NCBI GenBank assembly: GCA_032629725.1
Contig: JAFEVB010000002.1
Location: 3,286,001-3,350,000, forward strand
From: Gremmenia infestans
Lineage: Eukaryota; Ascomycota; Leotiomycetes; Helotiales; Hamatocanthoscyphaceae
Reading direction: 5' to 3'
DNA: 64,000 bases
The notes under the pieces are model-generated. The model saw nothing but the letters and a program-made list of their open reading frames with translations, did not search any database and had not been told where the DNA came from. Shown in pieces: positions 11,193 through 22,815 of this stretch; position 1 is the stretch's first letter, and the number at the start of each line of letters is the position of its first letter. The translations under genes and the position numbers were made by a program.

Positions 11193-12162
11193 ATGGCATC
11201 TCAAACAAAGCCTCCCATTTCAAACCTCCCGCTCCCACTTGAGCTACGGAATAAGATTATGGGCGAGTTGTTGGTGGATCCTGAGAATCCCATGTCATTT
11301 CGTCCCATTTGGGATGAAGCCAATGCTACTTGGCTAGTAAGGAGGCCTAAACAAGGCTTATTATACATGCGCGAGTTCCAGGTCCTTAGCCAGGTGTCAA
11401 GAAGCATGCGCGACGAGGGTAAGAAGATTCTACCTGATTTCCCATCAGCATTCGTTCACCACAATTTCGCGCTCTTCGTGGGGCATGTGTATCTACGTTC
11501 GAATATTCGTCAGGGAGTAAAGCTAATTCACATTCATCACAGCACAGAGTGTGTTCTTTGGGCAAAATCAATGGCGTCTAGAAATCCGACTTGCCAGAGA
11601 ATACATCACAGACAAAGTCGCAGGCCAGCATCCTTCGAAATGGAAAAAACGTCGCGGTGGCGTCGTCGGAACCGACACCGTAAAATTTGTCAAAGAAACT
11701 TGGGGAGATCACGCTCTAGATCGTATGCGGAACGTGCATTTATTAATCAATGCACAAGATCCCATCATCGAAGACTCTGTCAAGCAACGATTGGAAGACC
11801 TAGTTCAAACATTCCAACAAGGTGGTAATCTCAAGCGGCTTTCGGTGGAGTTACAAATCATGTACACCGTCACGAGAATTAGAGGAGGTTGTGGAAATCC
11901 AAGGACTGCAGAAGGGAGAAAGATCAAGGAGTGTTCGAGGCTGGAGGACGGGTCGAGGGGGGTGCCAATCGCGGATAGGTACTTGGAGCCTTGGACTGTG
12001 CAGGAGAGGATTCTGGAGCCCGTTAAAGAGCTGAGGGGTTTGAAGCAAGCTGTTGTCTTTGGGAGTGTGACTGATAAATGGGCTTTGTGGTTGGAAGGGT
12101 GCATGATGTCGAATGAGGCTGTTGTGCCTGACTTTGAAAAGATGGAGGATATTTCGGTATGA
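11193..12162 (+). CDS. F-box/2EXR-like hypothetical protein (intron or frameshift inside)
   Basis: The protein starts at ATG 11193 with MASQTKPPISNLPLPLELRNKIMGELL, the LPxELRxxI pattern seen at the start of many fungal F-box-like and 2EXR-domain proteins of unknown function. Later parts (HPSKWKKRRGG, HLLINAQDPIIEDSVKQRLEDLV, ELRGLKQAVVFGSVTDKWALWLE) resemble the long-range pattern of those proteins, where a calculated ridge of conserved 'L.x.L.' segments follows. The two halves are in different frames. A 61-nt phase-0 intron from 11487 (GTGTAT) to 11547 (CACAG) would join them and give 302 residues. However, the skipped stretch (IRQGVKLIHIHHSTECV) itself looks protein-like, so a one-base frameshift near 11552 is the alternative. 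No function is assigned. Confidence 0.6.
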
Positions 12163-12702
12163 TTGTCAAGCGTGAGAGGTAATGGGGGATTCTGACGTTC
12201 GGAAGAGATTTGCAAGTGGGGTTCGAGAAGGGGTTTAACAGATCATGGATTTCTAGAATTCGGTAGTATTGACTGTCCTAGTATAAGATGAATCATGCCT
12301 TTCCAAGTTTTTGCATATAGTAAGTAGTAAATTGAGCTTTGCCCGTCGGAATTTAGATTTCTCCGTTTAAGTTGAAAGAGTAAGAACTCTAGACTCTCTT
12401 GTCTCTGGAGCCTTATTTATTTAAACAAAGGTTTGGGCACTTGTAAATATTTCTTGCTACTCTTGTGTTTATCATAGCAGTTCTCTCTTTTGGTAGGAAT
12501 CGACTAGACGAAAAGCGGAGCATCGTGGAGCACCTTCGCAGGACGACCCCTCGTCAAATGAAAATGACTCGACATTCTTGACAGCTTTGAAGCTTCCAAT
12601 TCCTTCTTGCAAATTCTAGCTTGGGTTTTTGGAAATGACACACCAGCCGAATATTTCTCTTCCTTAACATGAGGAGACTCTGCACCTCTCTACGAAGCCA
12701 CG
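12163..12702. other. Intergenic
   Basis: This stretch of 540 AT-rich bases lies between two genes on the same strand. I see no coding frame, repeat or recognisable element. Confidence 0.5.
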
Positions 12703-14360
12703 ATGGTTTCTATTCCTCACGACATGCAGACCCAGGCTGACAACCAACGCAATGGCGTGCAACCCGACGCTCTTCACGGAGCTATGGCCGACCTTGGTAT
12801 CACTACGAGTGTCTCTGCAACTCCAACGGAGACTCCAGTAACATCTGAAGCTACTTCGGTCACTGAATCAGGAAACGAGATTGATGGACATGCACTTGCT
12901 TTGGATATGCAACAACGCTGTCGGCTTTTACTGGATGAATTAGAGCAATTCCAGGCTTATTTAAAGGAGGAAGGCAAAGAGCACTCTGCGGAATTGAGGG
13001 CTTTGAGGACCGAAGTTCAGTCCGAGATGAAAGTCCTAGACAAGGTTATTTGCGACGCTTCCCAAAAATCGCAGCTATTGCTAATACTGGTACACAGATT
13101 GCAAAGATCCCTTTCAATCCCAGAAGTATACAGTCCTTACACTCCTCCAATCTCTCCTTCTTCACTGCCGTTTGGGATACTGCGAAAAAATGTTCCGGAA
13201 TTTTGGCGCTGAGACGTTATTTTTACTGGCATGGCCGAAAACCTCATATCAATGGCAGGGTTTCAACATCCGCATTAGATCGCAAAAAACGTAGCGCAGT
13301 GGTTGATATTGTTTGCCAAGATGGCTTGGAATTCGTCAAAGTGTCTACAATTCTTGAGAAAAGGATTATTTGGGATCTAGCAAAGGCTGGCTGGGTGGGG
13401 AGCGACTCGAGCGAGGAAACGGAGCAAAGCGATGACGACGACGACGAGCCTGAAGGTATCTTAAAGCAAGCTGAAGGTCTATTGAAAGCTTCCCGAGAAA
13501 CAAGGGTCAGATACCGCCATCCCACAGTTCGTCTGGTTTTCACAAGAATATCACGCACACCCCGGTCCAAAGAGGTTGCCCGAATCCTCCAGCAAATCAG
13601 GAATATGGGTATTATTGTGCAGACCTCAGAAGATATACTTGACTCTCCTCCAGTGGCAGATGTACTTGATCGCCTCGCTCCAGGGAGTTGCTATTCTCTA
13701 ACCAATGTTCTAAATCTGGATTGCACTGTTTTACTCGCCTTTGTCAGTGACCTGTCTCATGGACAAGTTGAGCCACAAGATTGGCACAACGGAATGATAT
13801 CGACACAGAGAGCCACGGAAGCCAAAAAACCACTTCTTCCGAACAAATTATGGCCAGTTTGCAAGTCCAGGAAGCTAGTTTGCACTAAAGAAGCAGCAAC
13901 TAGAATGCACGAAATTGCGAGAATTATTGGCACCCCAGCAGAGAAACGGAGGACGGCATTGCTCTTAGGTCTGGATGGTACTTCTAAAATGACTAATGAG
14001 CAAATCCTGGAAGAGTTTAAAACGCTTACAGAATACAAAATACCTGCAGATTGGCGTTTACCAGTCGAAGTGGTTGATGTGGATTTCGCAGCCCTCAAGT
14101 CGACTCTTCCCCCTAGTGTTGAAAAGGTATCTGAAGCTCTGTCTGACATGAATCGGTCAGTATTCCTTTATGGATGGGCGAGTGGCTTCACAACTCTCAG
14201 CAGTAATCGTGCTGTGGCGAAAGAGATCGAGTCTATCATCGAAGAAAATCGAATGTCCGATGAAGTGGGACCTGACATTTGGCCATGTTCTTTGCGGTCA
14301 CTTGTTGGGAAAGAGAAAGAAAGAAGGGGAGCGCAGGACATGCTTCCAGTCGGTGAGTAG
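12703..14360 (+). CDS. DUF1308 family protein (C7orf25/UPF0415-like)
   Basis: There are two exons: 12703-13044 and 13098-14360, joined in phase 0 over a 53-nt intron ending GCTAATAC..CACAG; the product is 534 residues. The DUF1308 hallmark is the block VDIVCQDGLEFVKVSTILEKRIIWDLAKAGW at about residues 180-210, preceded by NLSFFTAVWDTAKKCSGI. An acidic linker (EETEQSDDDDDEPEG) follows, then a second conserved half with PPVADVLDRL and LNLDCTVLLAFVSDLSHG. The first 80 residues are a variable extension, and residues 80-115 form a coiled coil around QQRCRLLLDELEQFQAYL. Human C7orf25 is poorly characterised; a nuclease-like PIN fold has been suggested for the family, and I infer nothing further. 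The stop at 14360 is followed by an AT-rich 3' region. Confidence 0.8.
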
Positions 14361-15152
14361 CTAAAGCTGATCAGCGAATAAGTTTCTTTTAACATATTTG
14401 TGCTTGGAACATAACTTTTGGTGGTAAATTACGGGTGAAATGCTCCTTTAGAATGACGCTTTACGTTTTCTAATCTTGGCTCCTTACAATTTGGACATCT
14501 CATCTCAACTAAGGGAGGACCGGCCTGATTCCACCAAGCGATGGGCCCTGAATTGGGTGTCGAAAACCGTTTAAAAACCCGCACAGCTCTCAAATATTAG
14601 GACCATGCGTGTTCACTGTTATAGATTTGCTTTTATACCTACCTGGGTATGTGTCTTTTTTATCAAATATGTGGTTTCTGTTCGAGGCTCGTATGTATCA
14701 TAGGGCCTCGCTTGCTTCGTACCGGCAGGACTTATCATTGCACTTCTCCCCCTAGTCCAGTAGCACATCTTTAAGGTCTTTACTGGAAGATAGTAGTCTT
14801 TATAATACTACCTATAATCTGTACCCTTAGTTTGAATGTGCTCGGAGAATATTATGGATGGTGAGCTAGAGATTGGTTCCCGTGCTGACGCCATTTTGTT
14901 CAACTCGATGGGTTCCAACCCTGGGTTAATCCGCACATTTATTACAATCAGTTTTTCCATTTTTTACGCCGTTCAATTCAATTCACATTCAAAAGTCCGA
15001 ACATCCCGACTCTTAATCTGTCTTCCTCTTTGCCTTATCAATTTCAATCATATATCATCACTCTATGTTATACCTCCCCCTTCAACAATATTTACCGAGG
15101 CCCAAAGTCCAGCTGTTATACTCTAATTGCCGGCGATTCGAGAATCTTCAAC
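14361..15152. other. Intergenic
   Basis: This stretch of 792 bases contains AT-rich 3' sequence, then a CT-rich leader (15000-15120) before the next ATG. I find no supported gene. Confidence 0.5.
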
Positions 15153-16450
15153 ATGGTCTTGGCTTTTAAAAATAGAATGGTGGATTTCTTGTTCGGTGAT
15201 GAGAGGCAAGAAGAGACATTTTCCAAGTTCAAGGTCAGCACTTTTCGTTACCGCTAAAGGCTGCCTCTACTTGAGAGATTTCTTTTCTTGAAACTCATCA
15301 TACTGACCCGTTTGGGGCAGGAAGCTCGCGGACGCTGGGGATACGTCGAATGGGAGGCCGTGGAAACAATGAATGACCTAGACGCATGTCTCTATATCAT
15401 GTACCTCAGATTCACAACAGACGTCTCAATCATTACACCTATGGTCAACGCGAGCTTTGGGACTACCTGGACGAGAACAGACATTGACAAGTTTCTCGTG
15501 CCTGTCCGGGCACTGGTTTTGATGAAATATCTCATCGAGGAAGAGATTGAAATCAAAATCGAGCAACGGAACAGAAAGTATGGAAGCCCGGTTGAAATTA
15601 GACGTGTATACTACTGGTAAGATAATCCCATTTTGTCATGTTTCATTGTCCTTAGACATATCCCTACACCTTCCCTTTTGAGGTTGTCTAACATTAGCTC
15701 TTGAGTCCTATCCCCCGAAGCTCTCCTTAAAGCTGACTCTCGGTTCTCCCCAGGAGGTATCTTGTCGACAATCAACTTAACGAAGCCAACATTGCACGCC
15801 TCCTTAATTGGAGTGCTTCCTCCGGTGACCCCGACGAAGGTTATATATCAGATTATTCCAACAGTTCAGACGGACAATCCCAACGCTCATCGTCGTCGAG
15901 CCATTCGAGCTCAGGAAGCATAGACGGCAACGCGAGCGATGAGAGCGAATTCCACAAGGAACAAACAGACAAGTGGAAGCGAACCAAATTTGACAATCCT
16001 GTAACTGGCCGACAGAGCAGGAATCTGTACTTTCCGCCATTTCGGTTACTGAGATATTGGGACCTAGCCGACGACAAAATCTCCGCCATAATCCACACCT
16101 TCCCTTCCCTATACGCCGAACTTTTCGACGATGACGCAGAAGCATACATCAACCGGTTAAAATTCTGTACAAAGCCGGCTATGGCAATACTGACCGAGTA
16201 CATACTCGACTGCTTCCCATTTCGGCGAATCGTGCAGGCTTTCATGAGGATCCAAAAATATAACCTCATTTATACGCCTCTCAGGGATGAGTCCTTTGAT
16301 TGGCAGTGGCTGTGGTATTGGACGGAGTTGTGTCTTGTGGATGAATTTCTGCTGGAAGACGATTGGGTCGTTACGGAGAGAGATGCGGGCGATGGCTCAT
16401 GGAGGGATTATATGCTTTGCCGTGATGGGTGCATGTTGCAAATACTTTAA
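15153..16450 (+). CDS. Hypothetical protein, acidic, serine-rich centre
   Basis: There are three exons: 15153-15233, 15321-15616 and 15754-16450, giving 357 residues with consistent phases (0 and 2). I do not recognise the family. It begins MVLAFKNRMVDFLFGDERQEE. Residues 28-125 are an alternating hydrophobic region with many acidic residues (LIEEEIEIKIEQRNRKYG). Residues 145-200 are low complexity, mainly S, D and G (SNSSDGQSQRSSSSSHSSSG). The C-terminal half is rich in aromatic residues (WDLADDKISAIIHTFPSLYAELF, FDWQWLWYWTELC) and ends RDGCMLQIL. There is no signal peptide and no clear membrane segment. The third intron is long for this window (137 nt). The exons use codons ending in C and G in the same proportions as the neighbours, so I take it to be a real gene. 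Confidence 0.68.
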
Positions 16451-16869
16451 AGCGCTATTTATTCACAACGAGAACTTGGTGGGGAAAGAAATTGACGGCT
16501 CCGCACTCGTCTGATCTAGAGCTTGTGGGACAGCTGTGTGGGATACATATCCTAGGGAAGGTTGAACCTTGTAGAAGAAGTCCTTGTATGCAAAAACAGT
16601 CAGTCATACGTGGATTAAGAAAACTACAAAATGGATGGTGGATCGGAGTCAGGCGGTTAAAGAGACGCTGGAGAAAATAGTATATGCATACGAGTTCAGC
16701 ATGGAAATCATCCATTACAATACGCCCGAATGTGCCGTTGTCCATGCAGACTCGCTGGTTCCCTCACAAGTCACAACGTATCCCTGATTAGATTACAGTG
16801 CCCAATTAATTGCCCATAACGATATATAGTCGTCGTTTGTCCAGCAACAGAGACTCAACATTTACCCGA
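16451..16869. other. Intergenic, convergent 3' ends
   Basis: This stretch of 419 bases lies between the hypothetical gene and the PTH11-like gene. Short frames on both strands lack any family character. Confidence 0.5.
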
Positions 16870-18652
16870 CTACGCTATTTGATCATCAGCAGCTTGCGCT
16901 TCAACACTGGCTTTACTCGCGCCTACTCCCGCCCCACCAATTCTCCACCCCTGCTCACTATCAACCTTCTTAAGGTCTTCACTCGTAATATGGAACGTAG
17001 TCTCAACCGTTACTCCCTTCCTGGGCTCAATAATAAAATCCTCGCTGCCAGCCAAGCTTCCCAAGCTCTCTTTGCTATGGCTCCTGTTCTTCCCCGGTGC
17101 CGAACTTGCTCCCTCGTTACAGGTGCTAGTGCCGCCGCGGGCCTTGGAGACGAACGAGGCGGACATTTCGTAGTTACCGTGGATATCGGGGTTGCGCGAT
17201 GTGCCGTGGGACAGGGAGCTGGATTTGAAGGTGCCTCTTGACCAGAAGGTCTTGTTGAAGAGCGGTCTGAGGATCGGGAGGTTGATGGCGACTATGCCGA
17301 CGATGGTTTCGCGGACACCCCTGGATGTGAGGAATGAATCAATCGGAATCGAGTCTTTTATGAAGGAGATTGATTTGACTTACCAGCGATTGATGTTCTT
17401 CGCTGAAGGGTGGGCGCCGAGGGTCAACGCGACTCGGACGATTGCTGCGCAGATCACGAAGAGCCCCGAGCATAGTAGAAGGGCGACGACTAGTTTCCTG
17501 TTCACGCGCATGTCAGGTCTACTCTATAATAGGGAAACACTTCATGCTTTACCTTCTGAGCGGCACCTTGAGTCGCCATAAAAGAGGCACAGGGATGGCC
17601 AATATCTAGTTCCCAATTGTTTAAGTCCGAGGAGGATATGAGGTTGAAATTAGGGGTAGCACTTACTGCTGCGTCAGTGCTAAGATATTGTTAGCAGCTG
17701 CTTAACATTGAGGGTGGCAAAGACTTACATTACATTCAGGACGACTGTTACTAAGAAATTCTGTAGCTTCAATGTGCATACTTCTGTGTCTGGTTGTGAA
17801 AAAATAGTTATGTAGCAGATTTGCGAGACTTACTGCCTGGATCAGGAACGACCCTATGATAATCAGCATTCGCCACCAAGATTTAGAAGGATCATCACTT
17901 ACTGCCAATTCTTCCGCGTGGGAAAACATCCAAAAGTAATCTGAAGAAGTCGGTACGCCTTCGGTTCGGAATGGCACGAAGCAACCTACAGTTAGGAACA
18001 CTGCAACGTATGACAGTCCACATCCAATGGCTAACCACTTTATATAACGATGTTGATCTAGCCCAAAACTATACCTGGCCATGAGAATCGAGTTGCCAAA
18101 CGATACGTCGAAGATACCTACGTGAGACGATTGAAGAAGAAAAGCATTGTCCCCTTCAAGGCCCAGATCAGAGCCGTATAGCTATACCATGCCACCAGCT
18201 CCTCTTTTGAGCCGCGTGTAAACATATCGATTTCCGTAGCCGTTAAAGCTGGGAATAAAGTCAACACCTATAATCAAAATACCAATAGGTTATTCTCACG
18301 TTTCATTTGCTGCAGAACGGAACCTTCAACATTTGTCCCCGAGTAATCTGAATCGAATGAGTTGCTGTGGTCTATACGTTCGGAGTGAACAACACACAAA
18401 TGATGTGAACGGTGGCTGCATCCACCGTAAATAATGCTAGAACCAAGATGCTCATGTAGTCGTCGCCTTGGAACCCCTTGAAGCCAACAGTCTTTATTCT
18501 TGTTGCAAAACGCGTTAGCAGGACGAGTGTCCCTACGCCATAGAGAGCCCATTCCTCTCGAAGAAGCTTGAGGGCCCTTAGTCGTCGTTCAAATTAAGAA
18601 AGAAGGATGAGTGCAGTCAACGAACCTCGGGGTCTCTACTGATAGCATTCAT
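16870..18652 (-). CDS. PTH11-like seven-transmembrane protein (fungal rhodopsin-type integral membrane domain)
   Basis: I assemble 12 coding exons on the minus strand: 18626-18652, 18398-18566, 18300-18347, 18122-18248, 17990-18074, 17903-17940, 17834-17853, 17729-17789, 17667-17679, 17553-17605, 17384-17497 and 16870-17320, giving 401 residues. Every junction keeps phase and all introns are GT..AG. The product has the family landmarks in order: GDDYMSILVLALFTVDAAT, VHIIYYSGTNVE, LVAWYSYTALIWALKGTMLFFFNRLT, GLSYVAVFLTITFGCFPTRKNWQ, VVPDPG, CTLKLQNFLVTVVLNVMITDAA, ILAIPVPLLWRLKVPLRRK and WGVRETIVGIVAINLPILRPLF. These mark seven membrane helices and the conserved loop cysteines. The cytoplasmic tail (about 130 residues) is polar and S-rich. 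PTH11 relatives are proposed surface receptors for host or surface cues in plant-associated fungi; no ligand can be inferred here. Exons of 20 and 13 nt are exceptionally small. Confidence 0.9.
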
Positions 18653-21338
18653 TTTGCACAAAGATACAGGTACAGGGTACTGTAACTGGTGCCGATCGAG
18701 ACACAACACAACATAAAGGGCTATGTTTCCAGAAGGAAAATAATGCACTTCGACAAGAAGAAAAAAAAAGAAAAATGTAGGATACAGGATACAGATACAA
18801 GGTATAAGTATAGGAAGTATAAGTACGAGCACATATCTAGATCCGAGAGTGGAGAAGACATACTTCTAGAATCTCGGCTGGTAGAGTTGAACTTGAACTG
18901 GACCGTTACTAATGGACTGAACTTAAAGATTCGCGAGAGAATATCGCCCAAAGATCACCAATTATGGTGTTTCGTCCACCACTAGATGCAGATTAGATGC
19001 ATTAGATGGTCCAGTAGCTGAAGAGCGGGGATGTATTTCAAGCCACTGGGTTATTAGCAGCAGATGCTGAGTCGCTGACACTAGTTGGTAGGTATGTTCC
19101 TTGGAAAGGCGCTCTAGCGCAAAGTTAGACATGTAGAAAGGCGCACACATGGGGCATTGTACCTGGTAAGGTAGGGCTGGATCTTCATACCTAGGTAGAT
19201 TTATGGTATTTCGTCCTAGGCGAATCAGGCAAAACAACCCCCCTTTTGCAGGAGTCATGGTGCTAGGGGCGGTTTTCTGTGGCAGCCAGTTCCTACACGC
19301 AGAGTATCCGTTTTGCTTTGGACAAAGTAGTTCTGTAAGTAATACGAGTATTACCGCGAAAGTATAAGTAGAACTAAGAGGGAAATAAATCTTAGCCTCT
19401 CACCTCGATCTCCGTTTCTCCATCTCTGCAGTCCGCATTGCAGATTATGTGGGTCTGTGAGTGTGGGCGTTCGGAGGACCCTTCCGTAGAGTCCCAGGAG
19501 AAGTCATGACGGCGATGGCGACGCCTGAATAATAAATGTCAGAAAATCCACCTTAACTTTGGAAGCGCGAGGGCAGTGGGGCGACCCAGCGGGAGCTAGA
19601 CAATATACAGGGGAATATATTTCGTCTCCACGCCTGTGGATTGTATCCTCCACTATTCAGCCGCACTTTCAAATCATATCCATTCTTTTCACCAGTGTCA
19701 TTGTCGCGGGCGCGCTGAACGAAGTGATGAGCGATGAGCATAGTATGTGGCCAATTATTGCAAAATCGTTAGGAACAAGTACTGACGATCCAAATAATTC
19801 TAATTAAAACCTTACTATAGCTCCCAATTCTCGTCGCGCTAGCTATACGACTCCTCCCCCCAAATCCCTTAATAGCAGAGAAGCTACAACTACACGCAAG
19901 ACCTGTTATTATAATGCAATTAACTAAAATCCGCCCGCAGGGAAGTCATAAAGAGCAATTTTAAAGGAAGTAAGCATTAGTAAAGGCACAGGACGTTATT
20001 AGAATAAACAACGCGAATATATTGGTTCTCTTGCAAGGAGGAGCATTATATAGAGCGAATTACACTGATGTATACTAATACTAAGGTTAAACTTATATAT
20101 TTGCTACTGTACTCTCTAGACATTAATCTAATTAAGGAGTTTGTGTGTATAATATGACTGAACCTTTCAAGTCATGTGACTTAACGCCAGCTTAGTCAGC
20201 AACTGGCGATAGCCTCGTCGTGTTGCAACCACTATCTTAGCTAGCTAACAAAACAACAAACATCAATAAACACGTCGACAGCAACCAGCATGCATTAGAA
20301 GTGATCACCTTGTGATACCAACAGAGTTCTTTATAAAGTTAAAAGCTTTTATCAAGCGGAACTAGCAGGTTTACAAAGCTAACCCGAGCTAAGGCTTTGA
20401 CTACTTCCTAAGTTAGTATATTAATATAGTTAGAGAATAGGAACAAAGTGCCCAAGGCCACTTTAGGCATATAGATTTAAGAATGGAAAAGCTATAAACA
20501 GGAGAACTAAATATATTAATTTGATACGAAATCCTATAATATCCTTCTAAGCTATTCCTCAATCCTAACTCGTTTACACTACTGAAACCATTCCTTAATA
20601 TCATTTATCACATATGATGCAGCCCCTTATTTAAACACCTCAAGTAATCAGAAAATCTGGATTTGGATCCCGATAGAGTAGTTGCAAGGTTATAGAATTC
20701 TCTCTTATCACATTGTGAGCTTTTGAATACTCTAAATTCTGTATAGGGTCCTCGAACTTCGATTGGTGCCAAGCATAGTATTCTTCAATTCAACTGCCTT
20801 GTTATGAAAGCCGATGATACTGATACTAGTATTTGAGACAGGGATCTCGGGAACAGAAAGAAGCTGTTGTTGGCACTTTTAATAAGACGATGTGGGCATC
20901 GTATTTATGATACGGATAGGAGGAAGGTTTGCTGTGGATGTGCTAGCTTTCTGGCGCTTCATATTAAGGGAGTGTTGTTCTTCTGCATCATGCCATTTAA
21001 CCAACTCCTCCGTCCTCCCTGACTGGATTTCTTTGGAGGGAGCCCACTATGCAGTGCATCGTATTTGTCATCTTGTGCTTTTGATATTCTCCTGCCAGGA
21101 TCTAGAGTGAAGTGTCATGTAATCGTAGATAATAATTTCAATCAAGAGTCACTGTCAAACATCTTCCCAAGGCTACTATTGTCCCATGCGTCAAAAATTG
21201 AGCTCTCACTAGACCTATGAGCGCAAGGCAGAGTCGTCCTAAACTTACTGTCAAGTGCAAGCACCGGTTATAGGGAAACTTTCCTGTGCCTATAAGTAAA
21301 AGCAAGAAAACCTCAAGCTTTAGGGATCTAACTAATAT
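18653..21338. other. Gene-free AT-rich block
   Basis: This stretch of 2.7 kb has no defensible gene. From about 19800 to 20700 it is strongly AT-rich, with many CTAA/TTAG and TATA steps and frequent stops in all frames, which would fit old, repeat-induced-point-mutated transposon sequence, although no element can be named. A GATACA/AGTATA-type simple repeat lies at about 18775-18830. Confidence 0.5.
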
Positions 21339-22577
21339 CTAGCTTAGTAGCTTTAGCCCGCTAAATCCTACTCCCCTCATCTCCTCCTGTACATACTCTA
21401 TCACACGCCGCAAAGTTCCTGTCCCTCCATCACAAGCACCGCTCTCAAGATGCTGTGCTAGCCCACTCACAGTCGAGAATTGCTTTGAAGGCCTCTTCTG
21501 ACCCCCCTCACCCATTAAGGTACGCGGGCAATGGAACGATGTATCGCCGAGTACTGGCAAGGAAATAGATACCTGAGCATGGACACTTGACGATAGATGT
21601 TGCTTAAGTGCGTTGCCCTTGAATTTACGAGTACAGGACGGAGGGCAGAGGTGGCATGTCTGAAAGCCACTTTGAGTGCAAAGCCGATGGGTAAGTATGG
21701 AGTGAAAGTTCGCGCTGGTTGATAAAGTGGATTCAGGTGTGAGGACCGGGGAGGGCAGGGAGGGCGGATAGGAGCCGAGAAATTCGGTCGATGTTGGGGT
21801 GAGTATCGGACTCCGAGTCTGCGATGGCGAACTTGCAGACGCGGACAGGTTGTCTTCCAGCAGCGTCTGCGACATGACTCCTCCGGATGTAACGATCCGT
21901 CCTATATCCTTCGCTACAATAGCACCATTCAGCTTCGTCTTCGTCATATCTGACAGATATTTCCCGCTCTCTAGATGTTGCAACTGCCCCGATGGACAAT
22001 TAAACCGCTTCTTACATCTCGTGTCTGCTAGACACACAATGTCGCTCAGTGGATGATGTCGCACTGACGATAGATGTAAACTCAGCGAACCCGGATTCTT
22101 GAAAGTTTTATTGCACTTCTTACACCTCGTTTGCGGACTACCCTGCTCTTGTTGATTCTGTTCCTTCTTCTTTTCCTTCTTATTCTTGCCTTTCTTTCCC
22201 GGTCTGTGGACGCTGCTACAACGGAGATGATCCGTGAGTGCGTCTTCATTTTTGAAATCGCGCTTGCAGTCGCAGCACCGGAATTGTGTCGCGGGTGATA
22301 GCGGTTGCACTGAGGCGGGGGCGTGCGATTGCATGTGTGATGCGTATAGCTCTGTTGTAGGAAAGACAACGCCACAGTTATAGCAGGAGGCGTGCAGTTC
22401 CTCAAGCTGGTGGGCTTCAAGAGATACCTTCAATGAGAAACTCTGTTTGCATTCGGGACAGTCGATGGGCGGTAGCTGGGCTTCGAGCAGCAGTATGTAG
22501 CTATCCAAGCGAACGCAGTAGGGACAGGGACAGGGACAGTGCTCAACAGATTTTTGGTGTTGGATTGGAGAAGTCAT
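21339..22577 (-). CDS. C2H2 zinc-finger protein
   Basis: This is an intronless frame of 412 residues starting at ATG 22577. At least four C2H2-type fingers are visible: C40-C43 with H56 and H62; C65-C68 with H81 and H85; C101-C104 with H117 and H124; and C152-C155 with H168 and H174. Two further degenerate finger-like units follow (TRCKKRFNCPSGQLQHLES and CTRKFKGNALKQHLSSSVH). A very basic stretch between fingers 3 and 4 (about residues 127-140, KKGKNKKEKKKEQ) fits a nuclear localisation signal. The spacer at about 245-290 is rich in S, P and T. Several fungal proteins of this kind are expanded families near repeats; whether it binds DNA or RNA is not known. The neighbourhood is gene-poor, with a minisatellite and a MITE-like element upstream, so recent duplication or relocation is possible. 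Confidence 0.8.
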   Translation of the reverse strand: MTSPIQHQKSVEHCPCPCPYCVRLDSYILLLEAQLPPIDCPECKQSFSLKVSLEAHQLEELHASCYNCGVVFPTTELYASHMQSHAPASVQPLSPATQFRCCDCKRDFKNEDALTDHLRCSSVHRPGKKGKNKKEKKKEQNQQEQGSPQTRCKKCNKTFKNPGSLSLHLSSVRHHPLSDIVCLADTRCKKRFNCPSGQLQHLESGKYLSDMTKTKLNGAIVAKDIGRIVTSGGVMSQTLLEDNLSASASSPSQTRSPILTPTSTEFLGSYPPSLPSPVLTPESTLSTSANFHSILTHRLCTQSGFQTCHLCPPSCTRKFKGNALKQHLSSSVHAQVSISLPVLGDTSFHCPRTLMGEGGQKRPSKQFSTVSGLAQHLESGACDGGTGTLRRVIEYVQEEMRGVGFSGLKLLS

Positions 22578-22686
22578 AGCGGTGGATGGTAGTAGGATGC
22601 GATGAACAATTACTGAGAGGTAAAGAAAACAAAGACAAAGTGGATAACAGTGGTGAAGTGATGAGTAGGGGTAAGGTGACGAGTGT

Positions 22687-22787
22687 TGGAATGCAATATC
22701 CTATGGAATGCAATATCTTATGGAATGCAATATCCTATGGAATGCATAGCTTAGGGAATGCAATAGCCTGTGGAATGTATAGCAGGC
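22687..22787. repeat. 17-bp minisatellite upstream of the C2H2 gene
   Basis: About six tandem units follow the consensus TGGAATGCAATATCCTA. The first three copies, starting at 22687, 22704 and 22721, are nearly identical, and the next three have decayed (ATGCATAGC, AATAGCCTG, ATGTATAGC). The array starts 110 bases upstream of the C2H2 start codon on the opposite strand and ends just before the inverted-repeat element. Confidence 0.8.
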
Positions 22788-22815
22788 ATGCTAGGGCCTG
22801 AAGGCCCTATATATA

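Noticed and set aside
18653..21338. Named transposon in the AT-rich block
   Set aside because: No transposase, reverse transcriptase or terminal repeat pair could be recognised, so only an unnamed AT-rich block is claimed.
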